Positions 1-9,188 of a stretch of DNA of 64,000 bases are shown here, piece after piece. A program made the translations under genes and the position numbers. The stretch is from Rhodanobacteraceae bacterium (GTDB taxonomy: Bacteria; Pseudomonadota; Gammaproteobacteria; Xanthomonadales; Rhodanobacteraceae), in the NCBI GenBank assembly GCA_030167125.1, contig CP126531.1:1488001-1552000 (forward strand). Reading direction: 5' to 3'. The notes under the pieces are model-generated. The model worked only from the letters and a program-made list of their open reading frames with translations. It ran no database searches and had not been told where the DNA came from. The number at the start of each line of letters is the position of its first letter. Position 1 is the stretch's first letter.

Positions 1-1614
1 CACCACGGCCAGCGCACGCGGGATGTCGCCGCTATCGAGCAGGATCGAGTACGCGTCATTGATTTTGGCGACCAGATTGCCGGGGTCCAGTGCCAGCGCG
101 CGCTGGAAGACGCGTTCGGCATTGGGGTAGCGGCTGGTCATCATGTAGATGTGGCCCAGTTCGCGAACGCGCGAGGCATTGCGCGGATCGAGCGTCAGCG
201 CTTTCTGCAACGCCGCGGTCGCCTTGTCGAAGTGGCCGAGATGGCTCTGGATGTAGCCTTGCGCCGCGAACGCGTCGGCATTGTCAGGCTCGATTTCGAG
301 TGCCGCGGAGAAAGCCTTCAATGCTGCGCCGTAGTTGGCGTGCCCCCAGTACTCGCTGTAGCCGATGGCCAGATGCGAGGCGGCCAGATCGGGCTGCAGT
401 TGCAGGGCACGTTCGGCATCGGCATGCGCCTGCTGGCGGAGTGCGGCAACGTCCTCGCCGCCGCCTCCCCACCACGCGAGCCGGCTCTCACCGAAAGACA
501 GGCGCGCATGCGCCAGCGCGAAACCTGGATCCTGTTCGACCGCCTGCCGATACAGCGCAATCGCCGCTTTCATGCTGGCGGTATCGCCGTGGCTGTAACC
601 CATGTAGGCCTGATACTCGGCGCGCAGGAACAGATCCCAGGCCGTCCGATTTGCGGTCGGTACCGTGGTCAATCTCGCCGCCTGCGTCGGCGACAACTTC
701 GCATCGAGCGCCGCGGCGACCTGGCGGGCGACCTCGCCTTCCACGCCGATCACGTCGTCCAGCCTGCGCGTGTACGCCTGCGCCCAGACGTGGCTTTGGG
801 TTCGGGCATCGATCAACTGCACGTTGATCAACACCCGATTGCCAGCCTTCTGCACGCTGCCCTCCAGCACGGCCGCGACGCCCAGTTGCTGGCCAATGGT
901 CCTGAGGTCTGCCGGGTGGCTGGCGTATTGCTGGGTAGATGTGCGCGCGATGACTTTCAGGTTGCCGATGTCGGCAAGCCTCGTCAGGATCAGTTCCTGC
1001 ATGCCGGCGGTAAAGTATTCGTTGTTCCTGTCGCTGGACAGGTTCTCGAACGGCAGCACCGCGATCGATGCGCGGTTTGGCGGTGCCGCAGCGAAACGCG
1101 TCACCGCGAAGTATGCAAGCGCGCCCGCCAGCGGAAGCAGCAGCGCGGCGGCCCAGGCCACGCGCCGCCATCGTGGCGGCGATGCGACCGGTCTTGCACC
1201 GTTCCCGTCATTCTCCCGGAAAGCCGTGACGCCGGTGGCCGTTGCGGCCCCGCCCGGGTACGCCGTTCTGGGCACCCGCTGCGGTGTCGCGGTGAAGCGG
1301 TAGCTGCGTCCGGGCGAAGTAATGATGCAGCGATCCAGCGCGCCGTCGCCGTTCAGCGCCTTGCGCAGCAGCGAAATGTTGTGGCTGAGATTGTTTTCCT
1401 CGACGACCCGGCCCGGCCATACGGCTTCGAGCAACTCGTCCTTGTCGAGCAGGCGGTCCGGGTGTTCGACCAGGTACAGCAACGTGTCGAACACCTTCGG
1501 CGACAACGGAACCGGCACGCCATCGCGCAACAGCGTGCGCTTCAGCGGATCCAGGACGAAGGAGCCGAAGACGTACAAGCCCTTGTCTGACGACGAGATG
1601 TCCATGACATCCAT
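1..1614 (-). CDS. Winged-helix transcriptional regulator with TPR repeats (partial)
   Basis: The reading frame is open from an ATG at 1614 to the window edge, so the C-terminus is missing (538 codons present). Residues about 10-105 form an OmpR/ToxR-type winged-helix domain (YVFGSFVLDP, PVPLSPKVFDTLLYLVEH, VVEENNLSHNISLLRKAL). A single membrane segment follows at about residues 150-165 (WAAALLLPLAGALAYFA). The outer part starts with AVLPFENLSSDRNNEYFTAG, the TolB/FlgO-like module common in CadC-type proteins, and ends in tetratricopeptide repeats (EIEPDNADAFAAQGYIQSHL). The family consists of membrane-anchored one-component regulators; the signal and targets here are unknown. A second in-frame ATG lies at 1605. 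Confidence 0.85.
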   Translation of the reverse strand, partial: MDVMDISSSDKGLYVFGSFVLDPLKRTLLRDGVPVPLSPKVFDTLLYLVEHPDRLLDKDELLEAVWPGRVVEENNLSHNISLLRKALNGDGALDRCIITSPGRSYRFTATPQRVPRTAYPGGAATATGVTAFRENDGNGARPVASPPRWRRVAWAAALLLPLAGALAYFAVTRFAAAPPNRASIAVLPFENLSSDRNNEYFTAGMQELILTRLADIGNLKVIARTSTQQYASHPADLRTIGQQLGVAAVLEGSVQKAGNRVLINVQLIDARTQSHVWAQAYTRRLDDVIGVEGEVARQVAAALDAKLSPTQAARLTTVPTANRTAWDLFLRAEYQAYMGYSHGDTASMKAAIALYRQAVEQDPGFALAHARLSFGESRLAWWGGGGEDVAALRQQAHADAERALQLQPDLAASHLAIGYSEYWGHANYGAALKAFSAALEIEPDNADAFAAQGYIQSHLGHFDKATAALQKALTLDPRNASRVRELGHIYMMTSRYPNAERVFQRALALDPGNLVAKINDAYSILLDSGDIPRALAVV

Positions 1615-1747
1615 GAACTTCCCGAAACTTTCACAACGGCCGCAAGGATTTTCCAGGCGCTCCAGCATACACCGGGCCTGCTTGCCCGGCGGCGTGCAAC
1701 GACCGGCTGCCGGTGCGTCCCATCAGGTCGTACGAAGGAGGGTCGTC

Positions 1748-2914
1748 ATGCGTATCCCGAAATCATCCGGTTTCCTATCGCCCCGATTGGCGGCACTGGC
1801 CGCAGCGTGCCTGGCCGCCGCATTCGTCGCGCCGGGCTCGGCCGCCGCGCAGGGTGCTTCTCCCGGCTGGCGCCAACCTCGCCTCGTCGAATTCGATGCG
1901 CCCGGCGCGGCCACCACGGTTTCTCCCGTCTGCGGCGCGTACTGCGGAACCGTCGCATACGGCAATGACGATTGGGGCGACAGCGTCGGCTTCTACACCG
2001 ATGCCAAAGTCGTCCCGCACGGCTTCCTGCGCACGCCCGACGGGCGTTTCGTTTCGTTCGATGCGCCCGGCGCCGGTCTCGGTGCCGGCCTGAACCAGGG
2101 AACCGCCGCGTACGCCATCAACGACTTCGGCGCGATCGTCGGCACCTATCAGGATTCCGCCTATGTCTATCACGGCTTCATCCGCAGCCCGGATGGCTCC
2201 TTCGCCACCTTTGATGCGCCGGGCGCCGGCACCGGCGCGTTTCAGGGCACACTCGCATGGGACATCAATCTGTTGGGCGAAACCGCAGGCGTGTATGTCG
2301 ATGACAGCAACGTTTATCACGGCTTCGTGCGGTCGCGATCCGGCACGATCACTACATTCGATTCGCCCGGTTCGGTTTTCACCTTTATCTGCGAGGAGAC
2401 ATGCCTGAACCCCGCAGGGGCGGTCGTCGGTGCTTATGTGGATGCGACCGGCAATGAGCACGGTTTCACGCGCGATCGGCGCGGAAAGATCACCTCATTC
2501 GATGCACCCGGCGCAATCAACGGGACGTCGGCGGCGAGCATCAATCCTCAAGGCGCGATTACCGGCACCTTCCTGGACACGAACTATGCCGGCTACGGCT
2601 TCGTGCGCCAACCGAACGGCCGCTTCAGCACTTTCAGCCTGCCTCAGGGAGGCCGCGCCCAATACCAAGGCACTTTCCCGGTCTCGATCAACGCCTTCGG
2701 CGCCTTGGCCGGATTGGTTTTCGATGGCAACTACGTGATGCACGGCTTCGAGCGCTTCGGAGGCAATTACACCGCGACCTTCGATGCCCCCGGTGCGGGC
2801 ACCGGTATCAACCAGGGAACGCGCACCTCGACAAACAACGCAGAAGGCGAGGTCACCGGTTGGTGGGTCGATGCAGCGGGTTTGAACCACGGGTTCGTGT
2901 GGAGTCCATACTGA
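1748..2914 (+). CDS. Secreted protein with about seven FDAPGA/HGF repeats
   Basis: 388 residues. The start at 1748 follows a strong ribosome site (AAGGAGG) and opens a signal peptide ending near GSAAAQG. The mature protein is built almost wholly of a repeat of about 55 residues. Each repeat carries a short HGF(L/I/V)R motif, then a DG-type turn, FxxFDAPGA, and an AINxxGxIxGxY segment. FDAPGA or variants occur seven times. This pattern matches HAF-type extracellular repeat proteins, which are predicted beta-rich (propeller-like) and have no known function. Two cysteine pairs (CGAYC and CEETC) may form disulfides. It is transcribed away from the upstream regulator. Confidence 0.8.
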   Translation: MRIPKSSGFLSPRLAALAAACLAAAFVAPGSAAAQGASPGWRQPRLVEFDAPGAATTVSPVCGAYCGTVAYGNDDWGDSVGFYTDAKVVPHGFLRTPDGRFVSFDAPGAGLGAGLNQGTAAYAINDFGAIVGTYQDSAYVYHGFIRSPDGSFATFDAPGAGTGAFQGTLAWDINLLGETAGVYVDDSNVYHGFVRSRSGTITTFDSPGSVFTFICEETCLNPAGAVVGAYVDATGNEHGFTRDRRGKITSFDAPGAINGTSAASINPQGAITGTFLDTNYAGYGFVRQPNGRFSTFSLPQGGRAQYQGTFPVSINAFGALAGLVFDGNYVMHGFERFGGNYTATFDAPGAGTGINQGTRTSTNNAEGEVTGWWVDAAGLNHGFVWSPY

Positions 2915-2951
2915 CGGAAGCGGGGAGAACGTGGCACCATGATCGGCGCCC

Positions 2952-3677
2952 ATGCGCGGGTATCCTCCGGGCGCAAGCATCGGTGCAGACGTCTTTCCCT
3001 GTCTTCCGCTTTTGAACCACATCGCGCGCCAGCACGAACGCACCGTGTTGCTGACCGGCTTCACGCCGTTCGGCGGCGAGGCGATCAATCCGTCATGGCA
3101 GGCGGTGCGCGCGCTCGGCGGCGCCACCATCGAAGGCCACAAGATGGCGGTCGCGGAACTGCCCTGCGAGTTCGATGGCTCGCTGCCGGCCTTGTGGCGC
3201 GCGGTGCGCCGGCACGAACCGCGCGTGGCGATCGCGGTGGGCCTGGCGGGTGGGCGCGACGGCATTTCGCTGGAGCGCGTCGCGATCAACGTGATCGACG
3301 CGCGCATCCCGGACAACGCGGGCGTGCAGCCGGTGGACGAACCGGTGCTGGGCAGCGGCGCGGCGGCGTTCTTCTCGACGCTGCCCATCAAGGCGGCGCT
3401 GCTGGAACTGCAGCGCGCCGGCATCCCCGCGCACATCTCGCAAACCGCGGGCACCTACGTGTGCAACCAGGTGTTCTATGCGCTGATGCACGCGCTGCGG
3501 CGGCGGCGCAACGTCCGCGCGGGCTTCGTGCACGTCCCGTGGCTGCCGGAACAAGCTGCCGCGCACGCACAACCCGGCATGCCGCTGGAACAGATGACGC
3601 GGGCGCTGGAAATCATCGTGCGCACGACGCTCACCGCGCGCGGCGACACGCGTGTCGCCGCCGGGTCGGAATCCTGA
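2952..3677 (+). CDS. pcp: Pyroglutamyl-peptidase I (pyrrolidone-carboxylate peptidase)
   Basis: A cysteine peptidase of family C15 that removes N-terminal pyroglutamate from peptides in the cytoplasm. The family opening LLTGFTPFGGEAINPSW is clear. The triad can be assigned to Glu in GISLERVAIN, Cys in TYVCNQVFY and His in GFVHVPWLP. Length is 241 residues with the first ATG. The first 30 residues do not look like family sequence, so initiation may be lower down, for example at the TTG at 3012 or the GTG at 3045. It lies close behind the repeat protein, but no operon link is evident. Confidence 0.88.
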   Translation: MRGYPPGASIGADVFPCLPLLNHIARQHERTVLLTGFTPFGGEAINPSWQAVRALGGATIEGHKMAVAELPCEFDGSLPALWRAVRRHEPRVAIAVGLAGGRDGISLERVAINVIDARIPDNAGVQPVDEPVLGSGAAAFFSTLPIKAALLELQRAGIPAHISQTAGTYVCNQVFYALMHALRRRRNVRAGFVHVPWLPEQAAAHAQPGMPLEQMTRALEIIVRTTLTARGDTRVAAGSES

Positions 3678-3680
3678 AAC

Positions 3681-4088
3681 CTATTTCTTGTCCTTGTCCT
3701 TCGCTTCCACCGCGCTCATCAGGGTCAGCTTGCCCTTGTGCATCACGTAGCCGGTGAACTTGAAGCTCAGTTGCAGGCTGGCGAACTCTTCCAGGTCGGC
3801 GTCGTTGACCTTGGCGTCGTCGGTATCCGTCAACAGCACGGTGTTCGGCAGCTGCTTCTGGTCCTGCAGGTAACGGAAGTGCGCTTCGAGGTCGGGCGCG
3901 CTCAGCACGGCGCCATCCAGCATGAACTGGTTGTCCTTGTACGCGCCGATGGTCATGTCGTATTGCTGCGGCACGTTCGCGACGGCTTCGCCGCCACGAC
4001 GGACTTTGGCATTGCACCCCGCCAGCACGATCATCGCCGTCAACAGGGCCGCGCCGCCGAGGCGCACAACAAACGAACGCAGGTTCAT
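3681..4088 (-). CDS. Small lipoprotein of unknown function
   Basis: 135 residues. The N-terminus MNLRSFVVRLGGAALLTAMI leads into a lipobox (VLAGC), so signal peptidase II cleavage and lipid anchoring before Cys25 are expected. The mature part has no motif I recognise. It is moderately charged, with a short Lys/Asp-rich tail (AKDKDKK). The gene sits 95 bases downstream of dcd on the same strand and converges with pcp, the two stops being 3 bases apart. The function is not known. Confidence 0.75.
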   Translation of the reverse strand: MNLRSFVVRLGGAALLTAMIVLAGCNAKVRRGGEAVANVPQQYDMTIGAYKDNQFMLDGAVLSAPDLEAHFRYLQDQKQLPNTVLLTDTDDAKVNDADLEEFASLQLSFKFTGYVMHKGKLTLMSAVEAKDKDKK

Positions 4089-4183
4089 GGATTCGAGTCT
4101 CCGTTGCTGATCGCGGATGCAGGCCCGAAGGCCGCAGCCGGGAAAGTGTGCCACAAGCTTGCTGAACAGGTGGGCCTTGGCGT

Positions 4184-4750
4184 TCAAGTCCTCGGAAGGG
4201 TCACGCCCTTTTGCCCCTGGTACTTGCCGCCGCGGTCCTTGTAGCTGGTCGCGCAGACTTCGTCGGATTCCAGGAACAGCATCTGCGCCACGCCTTCGTT
4301 GGCGTAGATCTTCGCCGGCAGCGGCGTGGTGTTGGAAAACTCCAGCGTCACGTGGCCTTCCCATTCGGGTTCCAACGGCGTCACGTTGACGATGATGCCG
4401 CAGCGCGCGTAGGTGCTCTTGCCGAGGCAGATCGTCAGCACGTTGCGCGGGATGCGGAAGTATTCGACGGTGCGCGCCAGCGCGAACGAGTTGGGTGGGA
4501 TGATGCAGCAGTCGCCGTTGAAGTCCACGAAGTTGCGCGAATCGAAATCCTTGGGATCGACGATGGTCGAATTGATATTGGTGAAGATCTTGAACTCGCC
4601 GGCGCAACGCACGTCGTAGCCGTAGCTCGACGTGCCGTACGACACGATGCGGTCGCCGCCGTTGTGCTTGATCTGGCCGGGCTCGAACGGCTCGATCATG
4701 CCGTGCTGCTCGGCCATGCGGCGGATCCAGTTGTCGCTTTTGATGCTCAT
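4184..4750 (-). CDS. dcd: dCTP deaminase
   Basis: 188 residues, full length. It converts dCTP to dUTP plus ammonia and so feeds thymidylate synthesis. Family landmarks are [22 protein letters not shown] at the N-terminus, SSYGYDVRC, the active-site region [16 protein letters not shown] (with the catalytic Glu) and the C-terminal [12 protein letters not shown] that closes over the triphosphate. It lies 93 bases downstream of apbC on the same strand. The gap carries GC-rich repeat-like sequence (GGGGCGAGGG and CCTCGCCCCTC). The dcd-apbC pairing is conserved in gammaproteobacteria. Confidence 0.97.
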   Translation of the reverse strand: MSIKSDNWIRRMAEQHGMIEPFEPGQIKHNGGDRIVSYGTSSYGYDVRCAGEFKIFTNINSTIVDPKDFDSRNFVDFNGDCCIIPPNSFALARTVEYFRIPRNVLTICLGKSTYARCGIIVNVTPLEPEWEGHVTLEFSNTTPLPAKIYANEGVAQMLFLESDEVCATSYKDRGGKYQGQKGVTLPRT

Positions 4751-4843
4751 GGGAAGGGGCGAGGGATTGGAGATTGGGGATGGATGACCGGCAATCCTAG
4801 CAGGCTGTTTCCTCGCCCCTCACCCCTCGCTACTGCTTTTTGC

Positions 4844-5935
4844 TCAGTCATCGACGACGCGGATGTTCGGCACGCCGGTCATGTCGCGCTCGGCCCGCAG
4901 CGACAGGCGCGCGGCCGTGTTGCGCGCGATCTCGCGGTAACGCAGCGCCAGATCGGAATCGGGCATGGCGGAAACCGTCGGGTTGCCGCCGTCGGCCTGT
5001 TCGCGGATGCGGATGTCCAGCGGCAGCGAACCCAGCAGCGGCACGCCGTATTGTTCCGCCATGCGCGCACCGCCGCCTTCGCCGAACACGTATTCCTCGT
5101 GGCCGCAGTTCGAGCACACGTGCGTCGCCATGTTCTCGATGATGCCGAGCACCGGCACCTGCACCTTTTCGAACGCCTTCAATCCCTTCTTCGCATCCAG
5201 CAGCGCGATGTCCTGCGGCGTGGTGACGATCACCGCGCCCGCCACCGGCACCCGCTGCGTGAGCGTCAACTGGATGTCGCCGGTGCCGGGCGGCATGTCC
5301 ACGACGAGGTAATCGAGATCGCGCCAACGGGTCGCGGTCAGCAGCTGCGTCAGCGCCTGCGTCACCATTGGTCCGCGCCACACCATCGGCGTGTCGTCGC
5401 CGACCAGGAAACCGATCGACATCACCTGCAGGCCGTGATTGGTCATCGGGATGATGATCTTGCCGTCTGGCGATTCCGGCCGGCCCTCGATGCCCAGCAT
5501 CAGCGGCTGGCTGGGACCGTAGATGTCCGCATCCAGCACGCCCACGTTGGCGCCTTCCGCGGCCAGCGCCAGCGCAAGATTCACCGCAACGGTGGACTTG
5601 CCGACGCCGCCCTTGCCCGACGCGACCGCGATGATGTTCTTGACGCCCGGCAGCGGCAGCAGGTTGCCCTGCACCTTGTGCGTCGCGATGCGCGTGGTCA
5701 CCGACACCGCAGCCTGCGAAATCGCGGGGTCGTTTTCCAGCGCCGCCTTGATCTGCGCGGCAAAAGCGTTGCGCCATTCCTGCGCGGGATAACCCAGCGC
5801 GATTTCGACCGCGGCCTTGTCGCCATCGACGCCCACCGCGCGGATCGCGCCGCCGTCGCCCAGCGAGGCGCCGGTGTGCGGATCGACGATTTCGCTGAGG
5901 ATCTCGCGGACGCGGACTTCGGTGACGTCGGTCAT
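4844..5935 (-). CDS. apbC: Iron-sulfur cluster carrier ATPase (Mrp/ApbC)
   Basis: 363 residues. It is a P-loop NTPase that binds and transfers Fe-S clusters to apoproteins in the cytoplasm. A DUF59/MIP18-like domain occupies about residues 5-80 (VREILSEIVDPHTG). It is followed by the deviant Walker A ASGKGGVGKST, the DADIYGPSQP switch and DMPPGTGDIQLTL. The cluster-binding CxxC is CSNCGHEEYVFG in the C-terminal third. In many relatives metG is divergent from this gene; here a DUF2147 gene occupies that position. Confidence 0.95.
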   Translation of the reverse strand: MTDVTEVRVREILSEIVDPHTGASLGDGGAIRAVGVDGDKAAVEIALGYPAQEWRNAFAAQIKAALENDPAISQAAVSVTTRIATHKVQGNLLPLPGVKNIIAVASGKGGVGKSTVAVNLALALAAEGANVGVLDADIYGPSQPLMLGIEGRPESPDGKIIIPMTNHGLQVMSIGFLVGDDTPMVWRGPMVTQALTQLLTATRWRDLDYLVVDMPPGTGDIQLTLTQRVPVAGAVIVTTPQDIALLDAKKGLKAFEKVQVPVLGIIENMATHVCSNCGHEEYVFGEGGGARMAEQYGVPLLGSLPLDIRIREQADGGNPTVSAMPDSDLALRYREIARNTAARLSLRAERDMTGVPNIRVVDD

Positions 5936-6085
5936 GCTGCATCACATCGCAAAAAGACAGCGTTTCATTATGCCAGACGGGTTCGCGCGCCCGCTGATCC
6001 ACGTCGTTCGCATCGCATCGGCGCAGTTGACGCGCAACCCGGCGACGCGCAGGCTAGCGCCATCATCCGCCCTGGAGTCGACGCC

Positions 6086-6538
6086 ATGCACACCGCTCTT
6101 CGTTCGGCCCTGATTGCCTTCGCCCTGCTGCTGGCCACCGCCGCGTACGCCGCCGGCGACACGCCCGTCGGCACCTGGACGCAGGTCGACGACGCCACCG
6201 GCAAGCCGAAGTCGATCATCGAAATCACGCAGCAACCCGACGGCACGCTGCAAGGCGCGGTCAGGCAGGTGCTGTTCTCCGAACAGGGCACGCATCCCAT
6301 CTGTGACAAGTGCGAAGGCGAGCGCCACGACAAGCCGGTCGACGGCATGGTGATCATGTGGGACGTGAAGAAGGACGGCGACGTGTGGGATGGCGGCCAG
6401 ATCCTCGATCCGCATAACGGCAAGGTCTACAAGGTCAAGCTGTCGCTCGAGGACGGCGGACAGAAGCTCGACGTGCGCGGCTACATCGGCATGCCGATGC
6501 TGGGGCGCACGCAGACGTGGATTCGCAAGGCGGATTGA
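6086..6538 (+). CDS. Secreted DUF2147 family protein
   Basis: 150 residues. A signal peptide (residues 1-22, ending ATAAYAA) is followed by GTWTQVDDATGKPKSIIEI, the DUF2147 opening. CDKCEGERHDKPVDGMVIMW, DGGQILDPHNGKVY and the ending RGYIGMPMLGRTQTWIR are typical of the family. Members are periplasmic or secreted small beta-barrel proteins without an established biochemical role. The start at 6086 was chosen because it opens the signal peptide and has GGAG upstream. A dispersed palindromic repeat begins directly after the stop codon. Confidence 0.85.
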   Translation: MHTALRSALIAFALLLATAAYAAGDTPVGTWTQVDDATGKPKSIIEITQQPDGTLQGAVRQVLFSEQGTHPICDKCEGERHDKPVDGMVIMWDVKKDGDVWDGGQILDPHNGKVYKVKLSLEDGGQKLDVRGYIGMPMLGRTQTWIRKAD

Positions 6539-6540
6539 AA

Positions 6541-6690
6541 GGCCATCCCCCTCGGTCCCCCTTCGCAAGCGAAGGGGGAAGACGATCAGATGTCCGCCAT
6601 CGCCTACCCCCTTCCGCAGGAAGGCCGGAGCGGAGCGAACGCGCGCGCAGCGCGGGATGCGCAGCATCGGGGGGATGCGCTGCGGGATTC
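6541..6690. repeat. Dispersed palindromic repeat (CCCCCTTC family)
   Basis: Two parts are present. A near-perfect hairpin at 6556-6579 has arms TCCCCCTTCG and CGAAGGGGGA. A second GC-rich block (6605-6685) contains AAGGCCGGAGCGGAGCGAAC, CGCGCAGCGCGGGATG and CATCGGGGGGATGCGC. Closely related sequence recurs at 16184-16290 and 54727-54862. It behaves like a REP/REPIN-type intergenic element and could also act as a transcript stabiliser or weak terminator. Confidence 0.75.
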
Positions 6691-6795
6691 GCCGCGCATG
6701 ATCGTCTCGATGAGCGTACCCTGACGAACGGCGGTTTCCTTGCCGCGCGGTTCGGCATAAGGTTGCGCATCGTCCGATCGCGGAGTGGACAGCCG

Positions 6796-9069
6796 ATGTC
6801 ATTGCATTTCACCAAGCCCGGTTGCGCCTGCATGGGCGTGCTGCTCGCGGCGTTGCTGACCGTTGCACCCGTCGCTTCCGCGCAAAATGCAACACCGTTC
6901 CCGGCATGGCAGGCGCCCGTCGCGAAAAACAGCGCCGAATACGCGCGCCTGCAAAAGGAAGCGCAAGCCGTCACCATCACCCGCGACGACTGGGGCATTC
7001 CGCACATCCACGGCAAGACCGACGCCGACGCGGTGTTCGGGATGATCTACGCACAGTGCGAGGACGACTTCAACCGCGTCGAAATGAATTACCTCACCGC
7101 GCTGGGCTGGAGCGCGCAAGCCGAAGGCGAATCCGCGATCTGGGACAACCTGCGCTATCAGCTTTTCATCGACCCCGCGATGTTGAAGCAGGATTATGCG
7201 AAAAGTCCCGCGTGGCTGAAGCAGCTGATGAATGCGTGGGCCGACGGGATGAACTGGTATCTCGCCACGCATCCGGACGTGCATCTCAAGGTGATCCAGC
7301 ATTACGAACCGTGGATGGCGTTGTCGTTCACCGAAGGCAGCATCGGCGGCGACATCGAGGATGTCGATCTGGCCAAGCTCGCGAAATTCTATGGCGCCGA
7401 CCACGCCACGACCGTCGCGCTGGCGCAGGTCGTGCCGCCGACTTGGATCGAACCGACCGGCTCCAACGGCATCGCGATCGCGCCCAAACTCACCGCTGAC
7501 GGCCACGCGCTGCTGCTGATCAATCCGCACGTCACCTTCAATTTCCGCAGCGAATCGCAGATCTCCAGCAACGAGGGCCTGGACGCCTACGGCGCATCGA
7601 CGTGGGGCCAGTTCTTCATCTACCAAGGCTTCAATCAGCACATCGGCTGGATGCATACATCCACCGGCGTCGATGCGGTCGATGAGTTCGCCGAAACCAT
7701 TTCGAAGAAGGACGGCAAATACTTCTACAAGTTCGGCAACAAGGAACTGCCGGTCGCCAGCCGCGAGATCACCATCCGCTATCGCGCCGGCGACGGTTCG
7801 ATCAAGGCACGCACGTTCACCGCGTATTTCACGGCAGCCGGCCCGATCGTTGCGGAAGAAAACGGCAAGTGGATCGCCGAGGCGCTGATGAATCGCCCGA
7901 TTGCCGCGCTGGAACAGAGCTGGCTGCGCACCAAGGCGACCGACCTCGCCAGCTACATGAAAGTGGCCGAGCTCAAGGCCAATTCGTCCAACAACACCTT
8001 GTTCGCCGACGACAAGGGCGAGATCGCCTTTCTCGCGCCGCAGTTCATCCCGAAGCGCGACAACGCCTTCGATTACACCAAGCCTGTCGATGGCAGCAAT
8101 CCTGCCACCGCATGGCAAGGCATGACGCCCATCAAGGACATGCCGAACGTCATCAACCCGGATACCGGCTGGGTGTTCAACACCAACGACTGGCCCTACT
8201 CCGCGGCCGGCAAGGACAGTCCGAAGCGCGCGGATTTTCCGCAGTACATGGATTCGTTCGGCCCGAACGCGCGCGGCGAACACGCCACGCAAATGCTGAC
8301 CGACGCCAGCGATTTCACCAAGGCCAAGCTGATCACCGACGCATTCGATTCCTACCTGCCGGCGTTCGCGCGACTGATCCCGATCCTGGTGAAAGACTAC
8401 GACAGCCTGCCCGCGAGAGATCCGTTGAAGACAAAACTCGCCGGCCCGATCGGCGTGCTGCGCAGCTGGGACGATCGCTGGGGCACCGCGTCGATCCCGA
8501 CCACGCTGGCCGTGTGGTGGGGCGACACCATGTGGAACGCGGTGTCCGCGAAAGCGCGAGCGAGCGGCCTCGATGCGCATGAAACCGACATGCGCGAAAT
8601 CGACTACATCGCCGAAAAGGCCGATTCGAAGACCCGCCTCGACGCTCTTGCCGATGTGATCGATCGCCTGGAAAAGGACTTCGGCTATTGGGGCGTGCCG
8701 TGGGGCGCGGTCAACCGCTACCAGCGGCTGGACGATTCCGTGCATCCGCATTTCGACGATGCCAAGCCCAGCATCGCGGTGCCGTTCACCTCGTCGCGCT
8801 GGGGCTCGCTGGCGGCGTCCAACACCCACCAGTGGCCCGGCACGAAAAAATATTACGGCCGCAGCGGCAACAGCTTCGTCGCCGTGGTCGAGTTCGGGCC
8901 GAAGGTCAGCGCGCGCGCGGTCCACGTCGGCGGCCAGAGCGGCGATCCGAAATCACCGCACTTCATCGACCAGCAACACCGCTGGGCCTCGGGCGATCTG
9001 CGCACCGTGTATTTCTGGCCGGAACAACTCACAGGCCACGTCGCGAAGACGTACCACCCCGGCATATAG
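6796..9069 (+). CDS. Penicillin acylase family N-terminal-nucleophile hydrolase
   Basis: 757 residues with a signal peptide (residues 1-29, VAPVASAQ), so it is periplasmic or secreted. The family cleaves amide bonds of acylated amines such as beta-lactams and acyl-homoserine lactones, and matures by self-cleavage before a serine. That residue is assignable as Ser223 in EPTGSNGIAIAP, giving an alpha segment of about 190 residues and a beta chain of about 535. RDDWGIPHIHGKTDADAVFG is the typical alpha-chain start, and INPH and WMHTSTGVDAVDEF follow the expected order. The substrate cannot be read from the sequence. A quorum-quenching acylase or cyclic-peptide hydrolase are equally possible. Confidence 0.9.
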   Translation: MSLHFTKPGCACMGVLLAALLTVAPVASAQNATPFPAWQAPVAKNSAEYARLQKEAQAVTITRDDWGIPHIHGKTDADAVFGMIYAQCEDDFNRVEMNYLTALGWSAQAEGESAIWDNLRYQLFIDPAMLKQDYAKSPAWLKQLMNAWADGMNWYLATHPDVHLKVIQHYEPWMALSFTEGSIGGDIEDVDLAKLAKFYGADHATTVALAQVVPPTWIEPTGSNGIAIAPKLTADGHALLLINPHVTFNFRSESQISSNEGLDAYGASTWGQFFIYQGFNQHIGWMHTSTGVDAVDEFAETISKKDGKYFYKFGNKELPVASREITIRYRAGDGSIKARTFTAYFTAAGPIVAEENGKWIAEALMNRPIAALEQSWLRTKATDLASYMKVAELKANSSNNTLFADDKGEIAFLAPQFIPKRDNAFDYTKPVDGSNPATAWQGMTPIKDMPNVINPDTGWVFNTNDWPYSAAGKDSPKRADFPQYMDSFGPNARGEHATQMLTDASDFTKAKLITDAFDSYLPAFARLIPILVKDYDSLPARDPLKTKLAGPIGVLRSWDDRWGTASIPTTLAVWWGDTMWNAVSAKARASGLDAHETDMREIDYIAEKADSKTRLDALADVIDRLEKDFGYWGVPWGAVNRYQRLDDSVHPHFDDAKPSIAVPFTSSRWGSLAASNTHQWPGTKKYYGRSGNSFVAVVEFGPKVSARAVHVGGQSGDPKSPHFIDQQHRWASGDLRTVYFWPEQLTGHVAKTYHPGI

Positions 9070-9075
9070 AGATGC

Positions 9076-9184
9076 TTGGTCATTCCGGGGCTGCCCGCGA
9101 TTCTTGCGGGCAGAACCCGGAATCGGTCTTCTTTACCCCAAAACCGATTCCGGGTTCCGGCCTGCGGTCGGTCCCGAAATGACC
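9076..9184. repeat. Dispersed inverted repeat (ATTCCGGG family)
   Basis: The intergenic block contains TCATTCCGGGG, a small hairpin (CTGCCCGC / GCGGGCAG), then CCGATTCCGGGTTCCGGCCTG and a terminal CCCGAAATGACC. The outer ends are inverted copies of each other. A shorter relative lies at 31865-31900 inside the restriction-modification operon (GATTCCGGGTTCC, GGCCCCGGAATGAC). It lies between the convergent acylase and OYE genes and may serve as a two-way terminator. Confidence 0.65.
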
Positions 9185-9188
9185 GCCG

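Noticed and set aside
151..1590. Long plus-strand reading frame of 479 codons
   Set aside because: It is antisense to the winged-helix/TPR regulator, whose product has clear domains; the plus-strand product is Arg-rich and has no family features.
4211..6085. Long upstream extension of the DUF2147 frame over dcd and apbC
   Set aside because: It is the mirror of two well-recognised minus-strand genes. The real start at 6086 opens a signal peptide.
6799..8925. Minus-strand frame of 708 codons opposite the acylase
   Set aside because: Antisense shadow in high-GC coding DNA; the plus-strand protein has catalytic motifs and a signal peptide.
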